Below, piece after piece: positions 1 through 8,175 of a stretch of DNA of 64,000 nt. The stretch covers positions 248,001 through 312,000 of the forward strand of contig NZ_FNSO01000003.1 of NCBI RefSeq assembly GCF_900105945.1. The letters are read 5' to 3'. The notes under the pieces are model-generated. The model saw only the letters and a list, made by a program, of their open reading frames with translations, was not told where the DNA came from and ran no database searches. Every line of letters starts with the position of its first letter. The stretch's first letter is position 1. The position numbers were made by a program, and so were the translations under genes. This stretch comes from Amycolatopsis tolypomycina (GTDB lineage: Bacteria > Actinomycetota > Actinomycetes > Mycobacteriales > Pseudonocardiaceae).

Positions 1-1010
1 AGGCCCGCCGCGGGCAGGGCCAGCAGCCGCCACCAGCGCAACGGCTTCTTCGTGTGGCCGCCGGTGGCGAACAGCGGGTTCTTGAGGACGCGGCGCAGGC
101 CGAGCACGCCGGCCAGGACGACGAGCACCGGGATGGCCACGACGATGAACACCGTCAGCCCGACCGGCAGCGCGAAGTCGGACGCCAGCCAGGTGCCGCC
201 GGCCCACGGCACGAACGACGCGAGGCCGTGCAGCGCCGGGCTGAGGAACAGGCCGAGCAGGGCGCCGATGCCTGCCGACAACGTCGTCTCGGCGGCCACC
301 ATGTTCGTGACCTGCCCCGGCGTCGCCCCGGCCAGCCGGATCGCGGCGAGCCGCCGTTCGCGCCGGGCCGCGGTCAGCCGCGCCGAAGACGCGACCAGCA
401 CCAGGCTCGGCACCAGCAGCACGATGATCCCGACCCAGGACAGCAGCATGAGCAGGGCGTCCGGGCTCGCCTTCCCGCTCGGGAAGCCCGCGATCCGGTC
501 GGCGTTCTGCGGCATCGCGTCCGGCGTGTGCCCGGTCAGCGCGACGAGCTGCTCGGGGAACCGGAGGCCGTCCTCGCCGAGCGCGCCGACGGGCTTGCCG
601 AACCGGTCGCCGAGCTGCGCGGCCGGGTTGGCCTGCAGGAGCCGGCCGAGCGCGGGCGACACGACGGTCTCGCCGGGGCCGGGCAGCTGCGGCACGCCCG
701 GCGGCAGCTGGATCGAGCCGGGGGTCACGCCCGGAGCCAGCGCGACGTCGACGCGGACGATCTGCTTGCCGTCGAAGTAGTCCCTCGACGCGTTGTAGAG
801 CAGGTTGACCGGGCCGTCGGAGCTCCGGCTGTAGAACTGCTCGCCCTGCCAGAGGGCACGTTGTTCGCGGTTCTGGGTGGCGAACGGCAGCGTCGCCAGC
901 AGCAGCACCAGCCCGGTCGCGACGGCCACCCCGATCGCGGTGAGGATCGCCGACGTCCGGGTCCGCCGGTCGACCTTCAGCACCCGCAGGGCGATCTGGA
1001 GGGAGTTCAC
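1..1010 (-). CDS. FtsX-like ABC transporter permease (C-terminus cut by window edge)
   Basis: Membrane component of an ABC exporter of the MacB/FtsX type. It begins with GTG at 1010, overlapping the stop of the upstream ATPase gene (GTGA), so the two are translationally coupled. About 336 residues are visible and the rest lies beyond position 1. A hydrophobic segment near residues 17-36 is followed by a long extracytoplasmic domain, then a second hydrophobic stretch containing WVGIIVLLVPSLVLVASSAR and the cytoplasmic motif LAAIRLAGATPGQV, typical of FtsX-like permeases. Divergent from a two-component system that probably senses its substrate; the substrate is unknown. Confidence 0.85.
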   Translation of the reverse strand, partial: MNSLQIALRVLKVDRRTRTSAILTAIGVAVATGLVLLLATLPFATQNREQRALWQGEQFYSRSSDGPVNLLYNASRDYFDGKQIVRVDVALAPGVTPGSIQLPPGVPQLPGPGETVVSPALGRLLQANPAAQLGDRFGKPVGALGEDGLRFPEQLVALTGHTPDAMPQNADRIAGFPSGKASPDALLMLLSWVGIIVLLVPSLVLVASSARLTAARRERRLAAIRLAGATPGQVTNMVAAETTLSAGIGALLGLFLSPALHGLASFVPWAGGTWLASDFALPVGLTVFIVVAIPVLVVLAGVLGLRRVLKNPLFATGGHTKKPLRWWRLLALPAAG

Positions 1011-1708
1011 GCCGCGAGCCTCGTCGCGATCAGGCCGTCGCGGATGGCGACGGTCTTGGGCATCGACTCGGCCAGCTCGCGGTCGTGCGTCACCACGATC
1101 ACCGCGGCCCCGGTCTCGTGGGCGGCGCCGAGCAGGGCGTCCATCGTCTCGCGGCCGGTACGCGTGTCGAGCGCGCCGGTCGGCTCGTCGGCGAAGATGA
1201 CCTTCGGCCGGTGGGTCAGCGCCCGCGCGATCGCGACGCGCTGCGCCTCGCCGCCGGACAGCTCGCCGGGACGGCGCTTTTCCTTGCCCGCCAAGCCGAG
1301 CCGGGACAGCCAGACGCGGCCGGCGTCGATGGCCTCCTTGCGGCCGAGCCCGGCCAGCAGGGACGGCAGCGCGACGTTCTCTTCGGCCGACAGCTCGGCG
1401 ACCAGCATCCCCGACTGGAAGACGAACCCGAACTCGGTGCGGCGCAGCTCGCTGCGCTTCTTCTCGCCGAGGTGGTCGATCCGCTGCCCGCCCAGGAAGA
1501 TCTGCCCGTCGTCGGCGCGCAGGATGCCGGCCAGGACGTGCAGCAGCGACGTCTTGCCCGAGCCGGACGGCCCGACGATGGCGACGGCGTCCCGCGGCTG
1601 GATGTCGATGTCGATGCCGGCCAGGGCGTGCTGGGTGCCGTAGCGCTTCACCAGCCCGCGGCCGGACAGCACGGGGCCGTTCGTCACGTGTGGCGTGTTC
1701 GGGTCCAC
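1007..1708 (-). CDS. ABC transporter ATP-binding protein (LolD/MacB type)
   Basis: Cytoplasmic ATPase of 233 residues that powers the adjacent FtsX-like permease. Walker A GPSGSGKT lies at residues 46-53, the signature LSGGE at 150-154, and Walker B with its catalytic glutamate VIFADEP at about 170-176, followed by the D-loop and an H-loop histidine (VVTHDRE). GTG start at 1708, preceded by GGGAG with good spacing. First gene of a two-gene operon. The divergent histidine kinase/response regulator pair suggests an inducible efflux or envelope-stress module of the BceAB/MacB kind, although the permease is smaller than BceB. Family assignment is firm; the substrate cannot be inferred. Confidence 0.93.
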   Translation of the reverse strand: MDPNTPHVTNGPVLSGRGLVKRYGTQHALAGIDIDIQPRDAVAIVGPSGSGKTSLLHVLAGILRADDGQIFLGGQRIDHLGEKKRSELRRTEFGFVFQSGMLVAELSAEENVALPSLLAGLGRKEAIDAGRVWLSRLGLAGKEKRRPGELSGGEAQRVAIARALTHRPKVIFADEPTGALDTRTGRETMDALLGAAHETGAAVIVVTHDRELAESMPKTVAIRDGLIATRLAA

Positions 1709-1807
1709 GAGGTTCTCCCTGTCGGTGAGGATCTTGATGCCGACGAGCCTCGCCGAGACCGGGGCGTGTCCACTTCGGGCAGACGGCTAGTCACGCCCGG
1801 GCCCGCA

Positions 1808-1823
1808 TCGGCCGATCGGCCGA
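1808..1823. promoter_or_regulatory. 16-bp perfect palindrome between ABC operon and two-component genes
   Basis: TCGGCCGATCGGCCGA is a perfect palindrome in the 173-bp divergent intergenic region, about 100 bp upstream of the ABC ATPase start and 59 bp upstream of the kinase start. A related half site (TCGGCCAAGG) follows at about 1839. It is a candidate operator for the adjacent NarL-type response regulator. In GC-rich DNA such palindromes also arise by chance, so the call is weak. Confidence 0.3.
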
Positions 1824-1881
1824 GGGTGCGCGGGCCAGTCGGCCAAGGTGCGGGTGCCGGGGAATCACGTAACGTCACGTT

Positions 1882-3672
1882 GTGCCCGCCGCGCCCCTGC
1901 CGAAAACGCTCTACAACCGCGCCGCCGCCCTGGTGCGGCGCATCGGCGTGCCCTCCGCCATCCTGTACGCCGCGCTGCTGTTCGACGTCATCTACACGAC
2001 GCAGGCGGCACTCGACCGGCTCGGCCCGCGCCTCGTCGACTTCGGCCTGCTGCCGGGCATCTTCGCGATGGCGGCCTGCGGGCTCTGGGCCCAGAAGCGG
2101 GCGGCGGTCGCCGGGGTGGCCGGCGGCGGGGTGCTGATCGTCTCCACCCTCTTCATCCACGCGTCCCGCATCCCGCCGTACTCCAGCGTGCTGCCGAAGG
2201 TGACCATCACCGAGGTCGTGGCCGGGGTGCTGATGGTCTACTTCGTGGCCCGCCGGGCGCGGGCGGGCGTGGCGTTCTGCGTGATCAGCTTCCTGGTCGT
2301 CGCGGGCCTCGTCGCGGTCTTCGGCCGGTACGGGAGTGTCGCCGACGTCGACAGCGGCACCGGCTTCCAGGCGCTGCTGTTCGGCCTGCTGCTGCTCGTC
2401 GGCCCGCTGGTGCCCGCCATCGCGGCCCGCGACCGCAGCCCCCGTGGTGCCCCGCGGACGCGGCTGCTGCGCCGGGTGAACGAGCTGGCGATGGGCCAGT
2501 GGCCGCTGATGGGGCTGCTCGCGTTCGCCTTGCTGTTCGAGTTCGGCTACACGTACTCGAACACCGTCCGCGGGTTCCCGATCCTGTTCTGCTCGATAGT
2601 CGCGTCCGTCATCGCGGTGCTGTCGCCGCGGCGGCCCGCGGACGCGCTCCTCGGCCTCGCCGGGATCATGCTGGTGTCCGCGGTCGTCACGCCGTTCCTG
2701 GACCTGCGCGCCGGCGACTACCAGATGACGGGCGGGGTGCCGGTGGTGCAGGTCATCGCCGGCATGGGTGTGGTGGTGAACCTGACCCGCGCCCGCGGGC
2801 TGAGCCAGTCGTGGCCGCGGATCGGCGTGCTGTCGGCCGTCGTCGCGCTCGCGGCGATCCTCAACTCGTACCGGTCACGGGGTCTGCAGACCGACCCCCA
2901 GGTCCTGTCGGTACTGGCGTTCGCCGCGACGATGATGCTCGGCATCTCGGTCGCCATCGGCCTGATGCTGCGTTCGCGGGACGCCGAGCGGGTCACGGCC
3001 GTCCAGTCCGCGGTGAGCGACGCGCAGACCGCCGAGCGGATGGCGCTGGCCCGCGAACTCCACGACGTCGTCGCCCACCACGTCACCGGCATCGTCGTGC
3101 AGGCGCAGGCCGCGCGGATGATGGCCGAGCGGAACCCGCAGATCGCCGTCGAGGCGATGGGCCGGATCGAGAACGCGGGCGTCGAGGCGCTCGCGGCGAT
3201 GCGGCGGCTGGTCCGGTCGATGCGGGGCGACGCGCCGGCTGGGTCGAGCGAGTTCAGCGAGCAGGCGACCACCGACCTGGGTGCCGACCTGCGGAAGCTG
3301 GTCGAGGGCGCCAACCACGGCGTGGCGACGTCGATGCACCTGGACCTGCCGCCGGACCTGCCGCACGAGGTCGGCCGCTCGGCGCTGCGGCTGGTGCAGG
3401 AGTCGCTGACGAACGTCGGCAAGCACGCCGCCGAGGCGACGGAGGCGTTCGTCCTCGCCGAGGTGGCGGGCGACCAGCTGCACCTGCGGGTGACGGACAA
3501 CGGGCGCGGGACGACGCGCCGTCCGGCCGGCGGGTCGGGCGGCTACGGTCTGGTCGGCATGCGTGAACGCGTCGCGCTGCTCAAGGGCCGGCTGTCGGCC
3601 GGGCGGGACCCGGACGGCGGCTGGCGGGTCGAAGCTTGGCTGCCGCTGGCGGCCGGGGAAGGGGACGAGTGA
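1882..3672 (+). CDS. Polytopic membrane sensor histidine kinase (HisKA_3 / NarL-type system)
   Basis: Sensor kinase of 596 residues. The N-terminal ~375 residues contain about twelve hydrophobic segments, an unusually large membrane sensor for this class. The dimerisation domain carries ARELHDVVAHHVTG with the phospho-acceptor His at residue 394 (HisKA_3 type). The C-terminal HATPase domain shows DNGRG near residue 540 and a G-x-GLxGMRERV box near 554. GTG start at 1882; no strong ribosome-binding site is visible. The stop overlaps the GTG of the downstream regulator. It probably phosphorylates that regulator and controls the divergent ABC exporter. The signal sensed is not predictable. Confidence 0.93.
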   Translation: MPAAPLPKTLYNRAAALVRRIGVPSAILYAALLFDVIYTTQAALDRLGPRLVDFGLLPGIFAMAACGLWAQKRAAVAGVAGGGVLIVSTLFIHASRIPPYSSVLPKVTITEVVAGVLMVYFVARRARAGVAFCVISFLVVAGLVAVFGRYGSVADVDSGTGFQALLFGLLLLVGPLVPAIAARDRSPRGAPRTRLLRRVNELAMGQWPLMGLLAFALLFEFGYTYSNTVRGFPILFCSIVASVIAVLSPRRPADALLGLAGIMLVSAVVTPFLDLRAGDYQMTGGVPVVQVIAGMGVVVNLTRARGLSQSWPRIGVLSAVVALAAILNSYRSRGLQTDPQVLSVLAFAATMMLGISVAIGLMLRSRDAERVTAVQSAVSDAQTAERMALARELHDVVAHHVTGIVVQAQAARMMAERNPQIAVEAMGRIENAGVEALAAMRRLVRSMRGDAPAGSSEFSEQATTDLGADLRKLVEGANHGVATSMHLDLPPDLPHEVGRSALRLVQESLTNVGKHAAEATEAFVLAEVAGDQLHLRVTDNGRGTTRRPAGGSGGYGLVGMRERVALLKGRLSAGRDPDGGWRVEAWLPLAAGEGDE

Positions 3673-4322
3673 TCCGGGTACTGATCGCCGACGACCAGGA
3701 GATGGTGCGGATGGGGTTCCGCATGATCCTGGACGCGCAGGACGACATCGAGGTCGTCGCCGACGTCGCGGACGGCGTTTCGGCGGTCTCGAAGGCCCGC
3801 GAACTGCGTCCGGACGTCTGCCTGCTCGACATCCGCATGCCCGGCCTCGACGGCCTGGAGGTCACCCGGCAGCTGGCCGGGCCGGACGTGACCGACCCGC
3901 TGAAGGTGGTCGTCGTCACGACGTTCGACCTCGACGAGTACGTCCACACGGCGCTGCGCAACGGCGCGTCGGGGTTCCTGCTGAAGGACGCGGGCCCGGC
4001 GCTGCTGATCGAGGCGGTCCGCGCGGCCGACCGCGGCGACGCGCTCGTCTCGCCGCAGATCACCGTCCGGCTACTCAAGCACTTCGACGGGTCCGGCTCG
4101 GCGAAACCGCAGGTCCCGCCGCCGTCCGAGCCGCTGACCGCGCGCGAGCTGGAGGTCGTCAAGGCGGCCGCGCAGGGGATGACGAACACCGAGATCGGCA
4201 AGGAGCTCTTCATGTCGTTGTCGACGGTGAAGACGCACCTGGCGTCGGTGCAGAGCAAGATCGGCGCGCGGAACCGGGTGGAGACGGCGGCGTGGGCGTG
4301 GCGGAGCGGAGTCGTTTCGTGA
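3669..4322 (+). CDS. NarL/FixJ-family response regulator
   Basis: DNA-binding response regulator of 217 residues. The receiver domain begins IRVLIADDQE, with phospho-acceptor Asp54 in CLLDIRMPG and the conserved switch lysine in LLKDAGP. A LuxR-type helix-turn-helix occupies about residues 155-212 (LTARELEVVKAAAQGMTNTE... STVKTHLASV). The start is the GTG at 3669 that overlaps the kinase stop (GTGA); the upstream extension in the same frame lies within the kinase gene and was not used. Partner of the preceding kinase. Its operator may be the palindrome at 1808-1823 (inference). Confidence 0.95.
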   Translation: MIRVLIADDQEMVRMGFRMILDAQDDIEVVADVADGVSAVSKARELRPDVCLLDIRMPGLDGLEVTRQLAGPDVTDPLKVVVVTTFDLDEYVHTALRNGASGFLLKDAGPALLIEAVRAADRGDALVSPQITVRLLKHFDGSGSAKPQVPPPSEPLTARELEVVKAAAQGMTNTEIGKELFMSLSTVKTHLASVQSKIGARNRVETAAWAWRSGVVS

Positions 4323-4333
4323 TTCCGGGTGCG

Positions 4334-4339
4334 TAGTAT
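4334..4339 (+). promoter_or_regulatory. Putative -10 element, leaderless amidohydrolase gene
   Basis: TAGTAT ends six bases before the ATG at 4346, the spacing expected if transcription starts at the start codon. No Shine-Dalgarno sequence is present. Leaderless transcripts with a TAnnnT box at this distance are common in Actinobacteria. Confidence 0.45.
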
Positions 4340-4345
4340 CCAGAG

Positions 4346-5653
4346 ATGCAACGCCGTTTCCACGCCCCTGTCGTTCTCCCCGCCGACCCGTCCTGTTCGC
4401 TTCTCCGTGACGCGGTCGTCGACGTCGACGCCGACGGGCGCATTTCCTACTGCGGACCGGCGGCCACCGCCCCCGAGTCCGCCGCACCGGTCACCACCCT
4501 GACCGGCATCCTGCTGCCCGGCTTGATCAACACGCACGCGCACAGCCCGATGACGCTGCTGCGCGGCATGGGCGGCGACCTGCCGCTGCTGCCCTGGCTC
4601 AACGAGATCATCTGGCCGGCCGAGGCGAAGCTGCGCCCGGAGGACATCCGCACGGGCATGCTGCTCGGCTCGGTCGAGATGCTCCGCCACGGCGTCACGA
4701 CGAGCGCCGAGATGTACTTCGAGGGCGAGCAGCTGGTCGACGCGGTCCTCACGACGGGCGGCCGCGTGCTGGTGGCGCCGCCGGTGATGGAGCTGCCGGG
4801 CCTGGACTGGAAGGCCCAGCTGGCCGGAATCGAGCGCTGGATCGACACGGACGGCCTCCGCTTCGGCCACGGCGACCGCATCGAGCTGGGCTACGGCCCC
4901 CACTCCGCGTACATGTTGTCTTCGGACGGACTGCGCGCTACGGCGGAGTCGGCTGCTTCGCGGGGTGCGCTGGTGCAGATCCACGTCGCGGAGGCGGCGG
5001 CGGAAGACTCTGCTGTTCGTGCCTCGCACGGTTCGGTGCCCGCGCTCTTGAGGGAGCTGGGCATGCTGGACGGCCGGGTGCTGGCGGCGCACTCGATCCA
5101 CCTGTCGGATTCCGACATCGCGCTGTACGCCGCGCACGGGGTCGGGATGGCGCACTGCCCGGGCTCGAACGCGAAGCTGGCCTCGGGGATCGCGCGCATC
5201 GCGGACCTGCGCGCGGCGGGCGTCGCGGTCGGGCTCGGCACGGACGGCCCGGCGTCCAACGACGACATCGACCTGTGGGAAGAACTGCAGCTGGCTGCCA
5301 TGTTCGCCCGGCTGGCCACCGGAGACTCGACGGTGTTGACGGCGGCGGACGTGTTCCTGCTGGCGACCCGCGGCGGTGCGGCGGCGCTGGGCCGGCCGGA
5401 CATCGGCGCGCTGGAGCCGGGGCGGTGGGCCGACCTGGTGCACGTCGACCTGGACGACCCGGCGTTCGCCTGCGGGCTGGACGTGCCGGACGTGCAGCTG
5501 CTGTCGAACCTCGTGTGGGCGGCGGGTTCGCGGCGGGTGCGGGACGTGTGGGTCGCCGGTGAGCAGGTCGTGGCCGACGGCGAGTCGGTGAAGGTGGACC
5601 GGGCGAAGGTGCAGGCCGGCGTGGCCGAGACAGCGGCGCGGCTGCGGGCTTGA
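4346..5653 (+). CDS. Amidohydrolase of the ATZ/TRZ-MtaD deaminase family
   Basis: Metal-dependent hydrolase of 435 residues, probably a cytosolic aminohydrolase acting on a purine- or triazine-like substrate (guanine, S-adenosylhomocysteine/methylthioadenosine or chlorohydrolase branch). The metal ligands are visible: H64 and H66 in NTHAHSP, H213 in IHVAE, H249 in AHSIH and D300 in TDGPASND. These are the standard mononuclear amidohydrolase set. It stands alone, 23 bp after the response regulator and apparently leaderless. Substrate choice cannot be settled from motifs; MtaD/SsnA-like deamination is the likeliest general role. Confidence 0.88.
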   Translation: MQRRFHAPVVLPADPSCSLLRDAVVDVDADGRISYCGPAATAPESAAPVTTLTGILLPGLINTHAHSPMTLLRGMGGDLPLLPWLNEIIWPAEAKLRPEDIRTGMLLGSVEMLRHGVTTSAEMYFEGEQLVDAVLTTGGRVLVAPPVMELPGLDWKAQLAGIERWIDTDGLRFGHGDRIELGYGPHSAYMLSSDGLRATAESAASRGALVQIHVAEAAAEDSAVRASHGSVPALLRELGMLDGRVLAAHSIHLSDSDIALYAAHGVGMAHCPGSNAKLASGIARIADLRAAGVAVGLGTDGPASNDDIDLWEELQLAAMFARLATGDSTVLTAADVFLLATRGGAAALGRPDIGALEPGRWADLVHVDLDDPAFACGLDVPDVQLLSNLVWAAGSRRVRDVWVAGEQVVADGESVKVDRAKVQAGVAETAARLRA

Positions 5654-5671
5654 TCCACAAGCGCGTGCGGC

Positions 5672-5724
5672 TGTGGACAACTCGGTGCTGACGGGCCGGG
5701 TTGTCGGTGGGCGGCGATAGACTG
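5672..5724 (+). promoter_or_regulatory. Intergenic element: DnaA-box-like TGTGGACAA plus GTCGGTG-N6-GATAGACTG (copy 1)
   Basis: TGTGGACAA (5672-5680) is a perfect complement of the actinobacterial DnaA box. It is followed by GTCGGTG (5703-5709), six bases, and GATAGACTG (5716-5724), which contains a TAGACT -10-like hexamer. The same three blocks, with the same 6-base spacer, recur at 49128-49191. No gene starts just downstream; the next gene is convergent. The function is unknown; it could be a remnant promoter. Confidence 0.4.
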
Positions 5725-5749
5725 GAACCGGGGTCAGCCCCCTGGGAGG

Positions 5750-5776
5750 GCGGGGAGTTTGGCGGGCCCTCCCCGC
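5750..5776 (-). terminator. Possible terminator after the SDR gene
   Basis: GCGGGGAG (5750-5757) pairs with CTCCCCGC (5769-5776) around an 11-base loop, directly beyond the SDR stop codon. There is no clear U-tract. Confidence 0.4.
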
Positions 5777-6454
5777 TCAGCGCGGCCGGAGGATGACCTC
5801 CGTCGGGTGGGCGTCCGGGGTGGCCGACACCGCCGTCACCACCGCGGTGGCCACCGAGTCCGCCTTCAGCAGGTGCGACGTGTCGTACTCGCGGCCTTCG
5901 CCGGCGAAGATCTCCTGCTGCATCTCCGTGTCCGTGCGGCCCGGGTACACCGACGTCACGCGGATCCGCGGCTCCTCCTCGCGGAGGGCGTCGGCGAAGG
6001 CGCGGACCGCGAACTTGCTCGCCGCGTACGGGGACCAGCCCGGGCGGGCGTTCAGGCCCGCTCCCGAGTTGATCACCACCACGTGGCCGCCCGCCGCGCG
6101 CAGCGCCGGGAGCAGGAGGCGGGTCAGCTCGACCACCGCCAGGGTGTTGACCTCGAAGTTGTCTCGCCACGCCGACGCCGAGGCGTCCTCGATGCGGCCC
6201 AGCCGCGCCACGCCCGCCGAGTGGACCAGGACGTCCAGTGCCGTGATGTCCGCGACCGCCGACGCCAGGGATGCCGGGTCCGTCAGTTCCACCGGCCACG
6301 GCTTCGCGCCCGGGAGCTCCTTCGCCAGCGCAGCCAGTGCGTCGGCGTCGCGGCCGCCGAGGAGCAGGCGGTGCGTCGGGGACAGCTGGTGGGCGACCGC
6401 CGCGCCGATTCCGCGGGATGCGCCGGTCACCAGGGCCAGGGGGAGATCCGTCAT
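5777..6454 (-). CDS. Short-chain dehydrogenase/reductase
   Basis: NAD(P)-dependent oxidoreductase of 225 residues with a Rossmann fold. The cofactor motif TGASRGIG lies at residues 10-17, catalytic Ser130 in INSGAG, and the YxxxK pair Y143/K147 in YAASKFA. It is at the short end of the family (usually ~250). The ATG at 6454 overlaps the stop of the upstream exported-protein gene (ATGA). The substrate is unknown, and coupling to a secreted repeat protein gives no functional hint. Confidence 0.92.
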   Translation of the reverse strand: MTDLPLALVTGASRGIGAAVAHQLSPTHRLLLGGRDADALAALAKELPGAKPWPVELTDPASLASAVADITALDVLVHSAGVARLGRIEDASASAWRDNFEVNTLAVVELTRLLLPALRAAGGHVVVINSGAGLNARPGWSPYAASKFAVRAFADALREEEPRIRVTSVYPGRTDTEMQQEIFAGEGREYDTSHLLKADSVATAVVTAVSATPDAHPTEVILRPR

Positions 6455-8085
6455 GCCCTCACCGTAGCGGCGAACCCCGCGTCCACCGTGCGGTCTTCGC
6501 GCTTGCCGGGCCCCAGCGGGCGCGGGTCCGCGCAGCCGGACGCCGGGTCCGCGTCGGAGTCACCCGTGTCGTCGCCGGTGTCCTTGGCCGTCGGGTGGTG
6601 GCCGTCCGCGGTGAAGCACACCTGGTACGTGCCGTCCTCCAGGCCGTCGAAGGCGTACGAGCCGTCTGGGCCCGTGACGAGACTCGAGACTTCCTTGCCG
6701 CTCGCGTCCTTCAGCACCACCTTGACGCCGGCGAGACCCGGTTCGCCCGCGTCCTGCCGGCCGTCGCCGTTGGTGTCGGCCCAGGCGAAGTCGCCGATGC
6801 GGTTGGTCGGGGAGAGCAGCCCGAGGTCCGCCGCGAAGTCCTCGTGGGACGGGCCGCCCACCGTGCGCGGTGCGGTGCAGCCGTCCGGGCCGGCGTCCGA
6901 ATCGCGGTCTTCGCTGCCCGCGTCGCGGCGGGTCACCGTGAAGTCCGCCGGCACGGCGAAGCAGACCTGGTACGTGCCGTCCTTCAGCTTCTCGAAGCCG
7001 TACTTGCCCTTGTCGTCGGTCGCCGTGGTGCCGACCGTGCCGCCCGCGCCGTCCTTCAGCGTCACCTTGACGCCGGCGACCCCGGGCTCGTCCGGGTCCT
7101 GCAGGCCGTCGCGGTTGCGGTCGGCCCAGACGAAGTCGCCGATCTTCGCGATGGCCGGCGGCGGCAGCACCGTGATCGTCGCCGACGCCGTCTTGTCGCC
7201 GAGCGTGCCGCCCGGGTGGTGGACGCCGGTGACCTTCGCCGTGTTGACGTGCCCGTTGTCGGCCACCGTGAGGTCCGGGTGGTCGCAGGTCAGCTGCCGG
7301 TTCGCGCCCGGGGCCAGCGGGAACGGCGCGAACGACGTGGCGCACCACGGGTCCTGCACCGTGATGCCGGTGAGGTCCTGGGTGCCCTCGTTGGTCACCG
7401 TGATGCGGTAGTGCGCGGTTTCGCCCGCGGTCACCGTCGCGAACGAGGCCCACGCGCCGGTCGCCGGGTTCTGCACTTCCTTCTTCACCGAGTACGCCGC
7501 CAGCTGCAGGTCGAGGCAGTCCCAGTGCAGCCGGTCGAGGGTGGACGTGGCGAAGAACTTCACCGCTGTCGCCTTGGCCGGGGCCGTCGCCGCCGGGAAC
7601 TCCTGCCTGACGAGGGTGCCGTCGCCCTCGTAGTGGTCGGCGACGAGCTTGGTCTCCTGGATCTGCGTGCCGGTGGCGTCGTAGAAGCGCAGGCCGGTGG
7701 CCGGTTCGTAGCGCGGCGCACGGGCCGCGGTCCAGACGCTGAGGGTGTAGACGCCGCCGGGGACGAACCGCTCGGTCTGGTACGCGGTGCTGGTCTTGCC
7801 GTCCGGTGTCTGGAGGAACGCCGCCCGCTGCCCGTCGACGGCGAAGTCCGGCGCGGTCAGCAGCTTCGGCACCTTCGCGGCCGGTGTGCCGGGCGGGACC
7901 GGGGCGGCCGGGGCGAACACGTACCCGTCCGGAGCGCCGTTTCGCGCCGCGAGCTCGACGCTCGGGTTCGCCGCGAGCCCGCCGCAGACCGGCGGCGCGT
8001 CCTCGGCGACGGACGCCGAAGCGGGCACGACCGCCGCCGCGATCGCCGCCACCGCCACCGCCGCCGTGCGTCGCGAGAAGATCAC
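6451..8085 (-). CDS. Exported protein with DUF11-like and two SdrD B-like repeats
   Basis: Predicted extracellular protein of about 544 residues. The preferred start is GTG at 8085, giving an n-region with SRR, a hydrophobic core and cleavage after ASAS. CATAGT six bases before this GTG fits a leaderless promoter, and longer N-termini would run into a hairpin (8118-8161). After a ~210-residue N-terminal part comes a DUF11-like segment (HYRITVTNEGTQDLTGITV), then two SdrD B-like domains, each opening IGDF-WAD-N-DG-QD with calcium-binding Asp clusters and closing with GTYQVCF. No LPXTG motif or C-terminal anchor is visible, so it is probably released or retained non-covalently. Function unknown. 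Confidence 0.85.
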   Translation of the reverse strand: MIFSRRTAAVAVAAIAAAVVPASASVAEDAPPVCGGLAANPSVELAARNGAPDGYVFAPAAPVPPGTPAAKVPKLLTAPDFAVDGQRAAFLQTPDGKTSTAYQTERFVPGGVYTLSVWTAARAPRYEPATGLRFYDATGTQIQETKLVADHYEGDGTLVRQEFPAATAPAKATAVKFFATSTLDRLHWDCLDLQLAAYSVKKEVQNPATGAWASFATVTAGETAHYRITVTNEGTQDLTGITVQDPWCATSFAPFPLAPGANRQLTCDHPDLTVADNGHVNTAKVTGVHHPGGTLGDKTASATITVLPPPAIAKIGDFVWADRNRDGLQDPDEPGVAGVKVTLKDGAGGTVGTTATDDKGKYGFEKLKDGTYQVCFAVPADFTVTRRDAGSEDRDSDAGPDGCTAPRTVGGPSHEDFAADLGLLSPTNRIGDFAWADTNGDGRQDAGEPGLAGVKVVLKDASGKEVSSLVTGPDGSYAFDGLEDGTYQVCFTADGHHPTAKDTGDDTGDSDADPASGCADPRPLGPGKREDRTVDAGFAATVRA

Positions 8086-8117
8086 CTCTCGACTATGGCG
8101 CGCGGCACGGGCCCGCA

Positions 8118-8161
8118 CCGGCCGAGAACCGTCCACTTAAGAGTGAACCTTGCTCGGCCGG
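8118..8161 (-). terminator. Inverted repeat between phoX-like gene and exported-protein gene
   Basis: CCGGCCGAG (8118-8126) and CTCGGCCGG (8153-8161) form a 9-bp stem around a 26-base loop, just after the PhoX-like stop codon. It probably terminates that gene. No U-tract is visible. Confidence 0.4.
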
Positions 8162-8175
8162 GGCGGGCCCGGGTG

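Noticed and set aside
4346..5653. A catabolic gene cluster (atrazine-type) around the amidohydrolase
   Set aside because: Neighbours are unrelated and the enzyme stands alone, so only a general deaminase/hydrolase role is supported.
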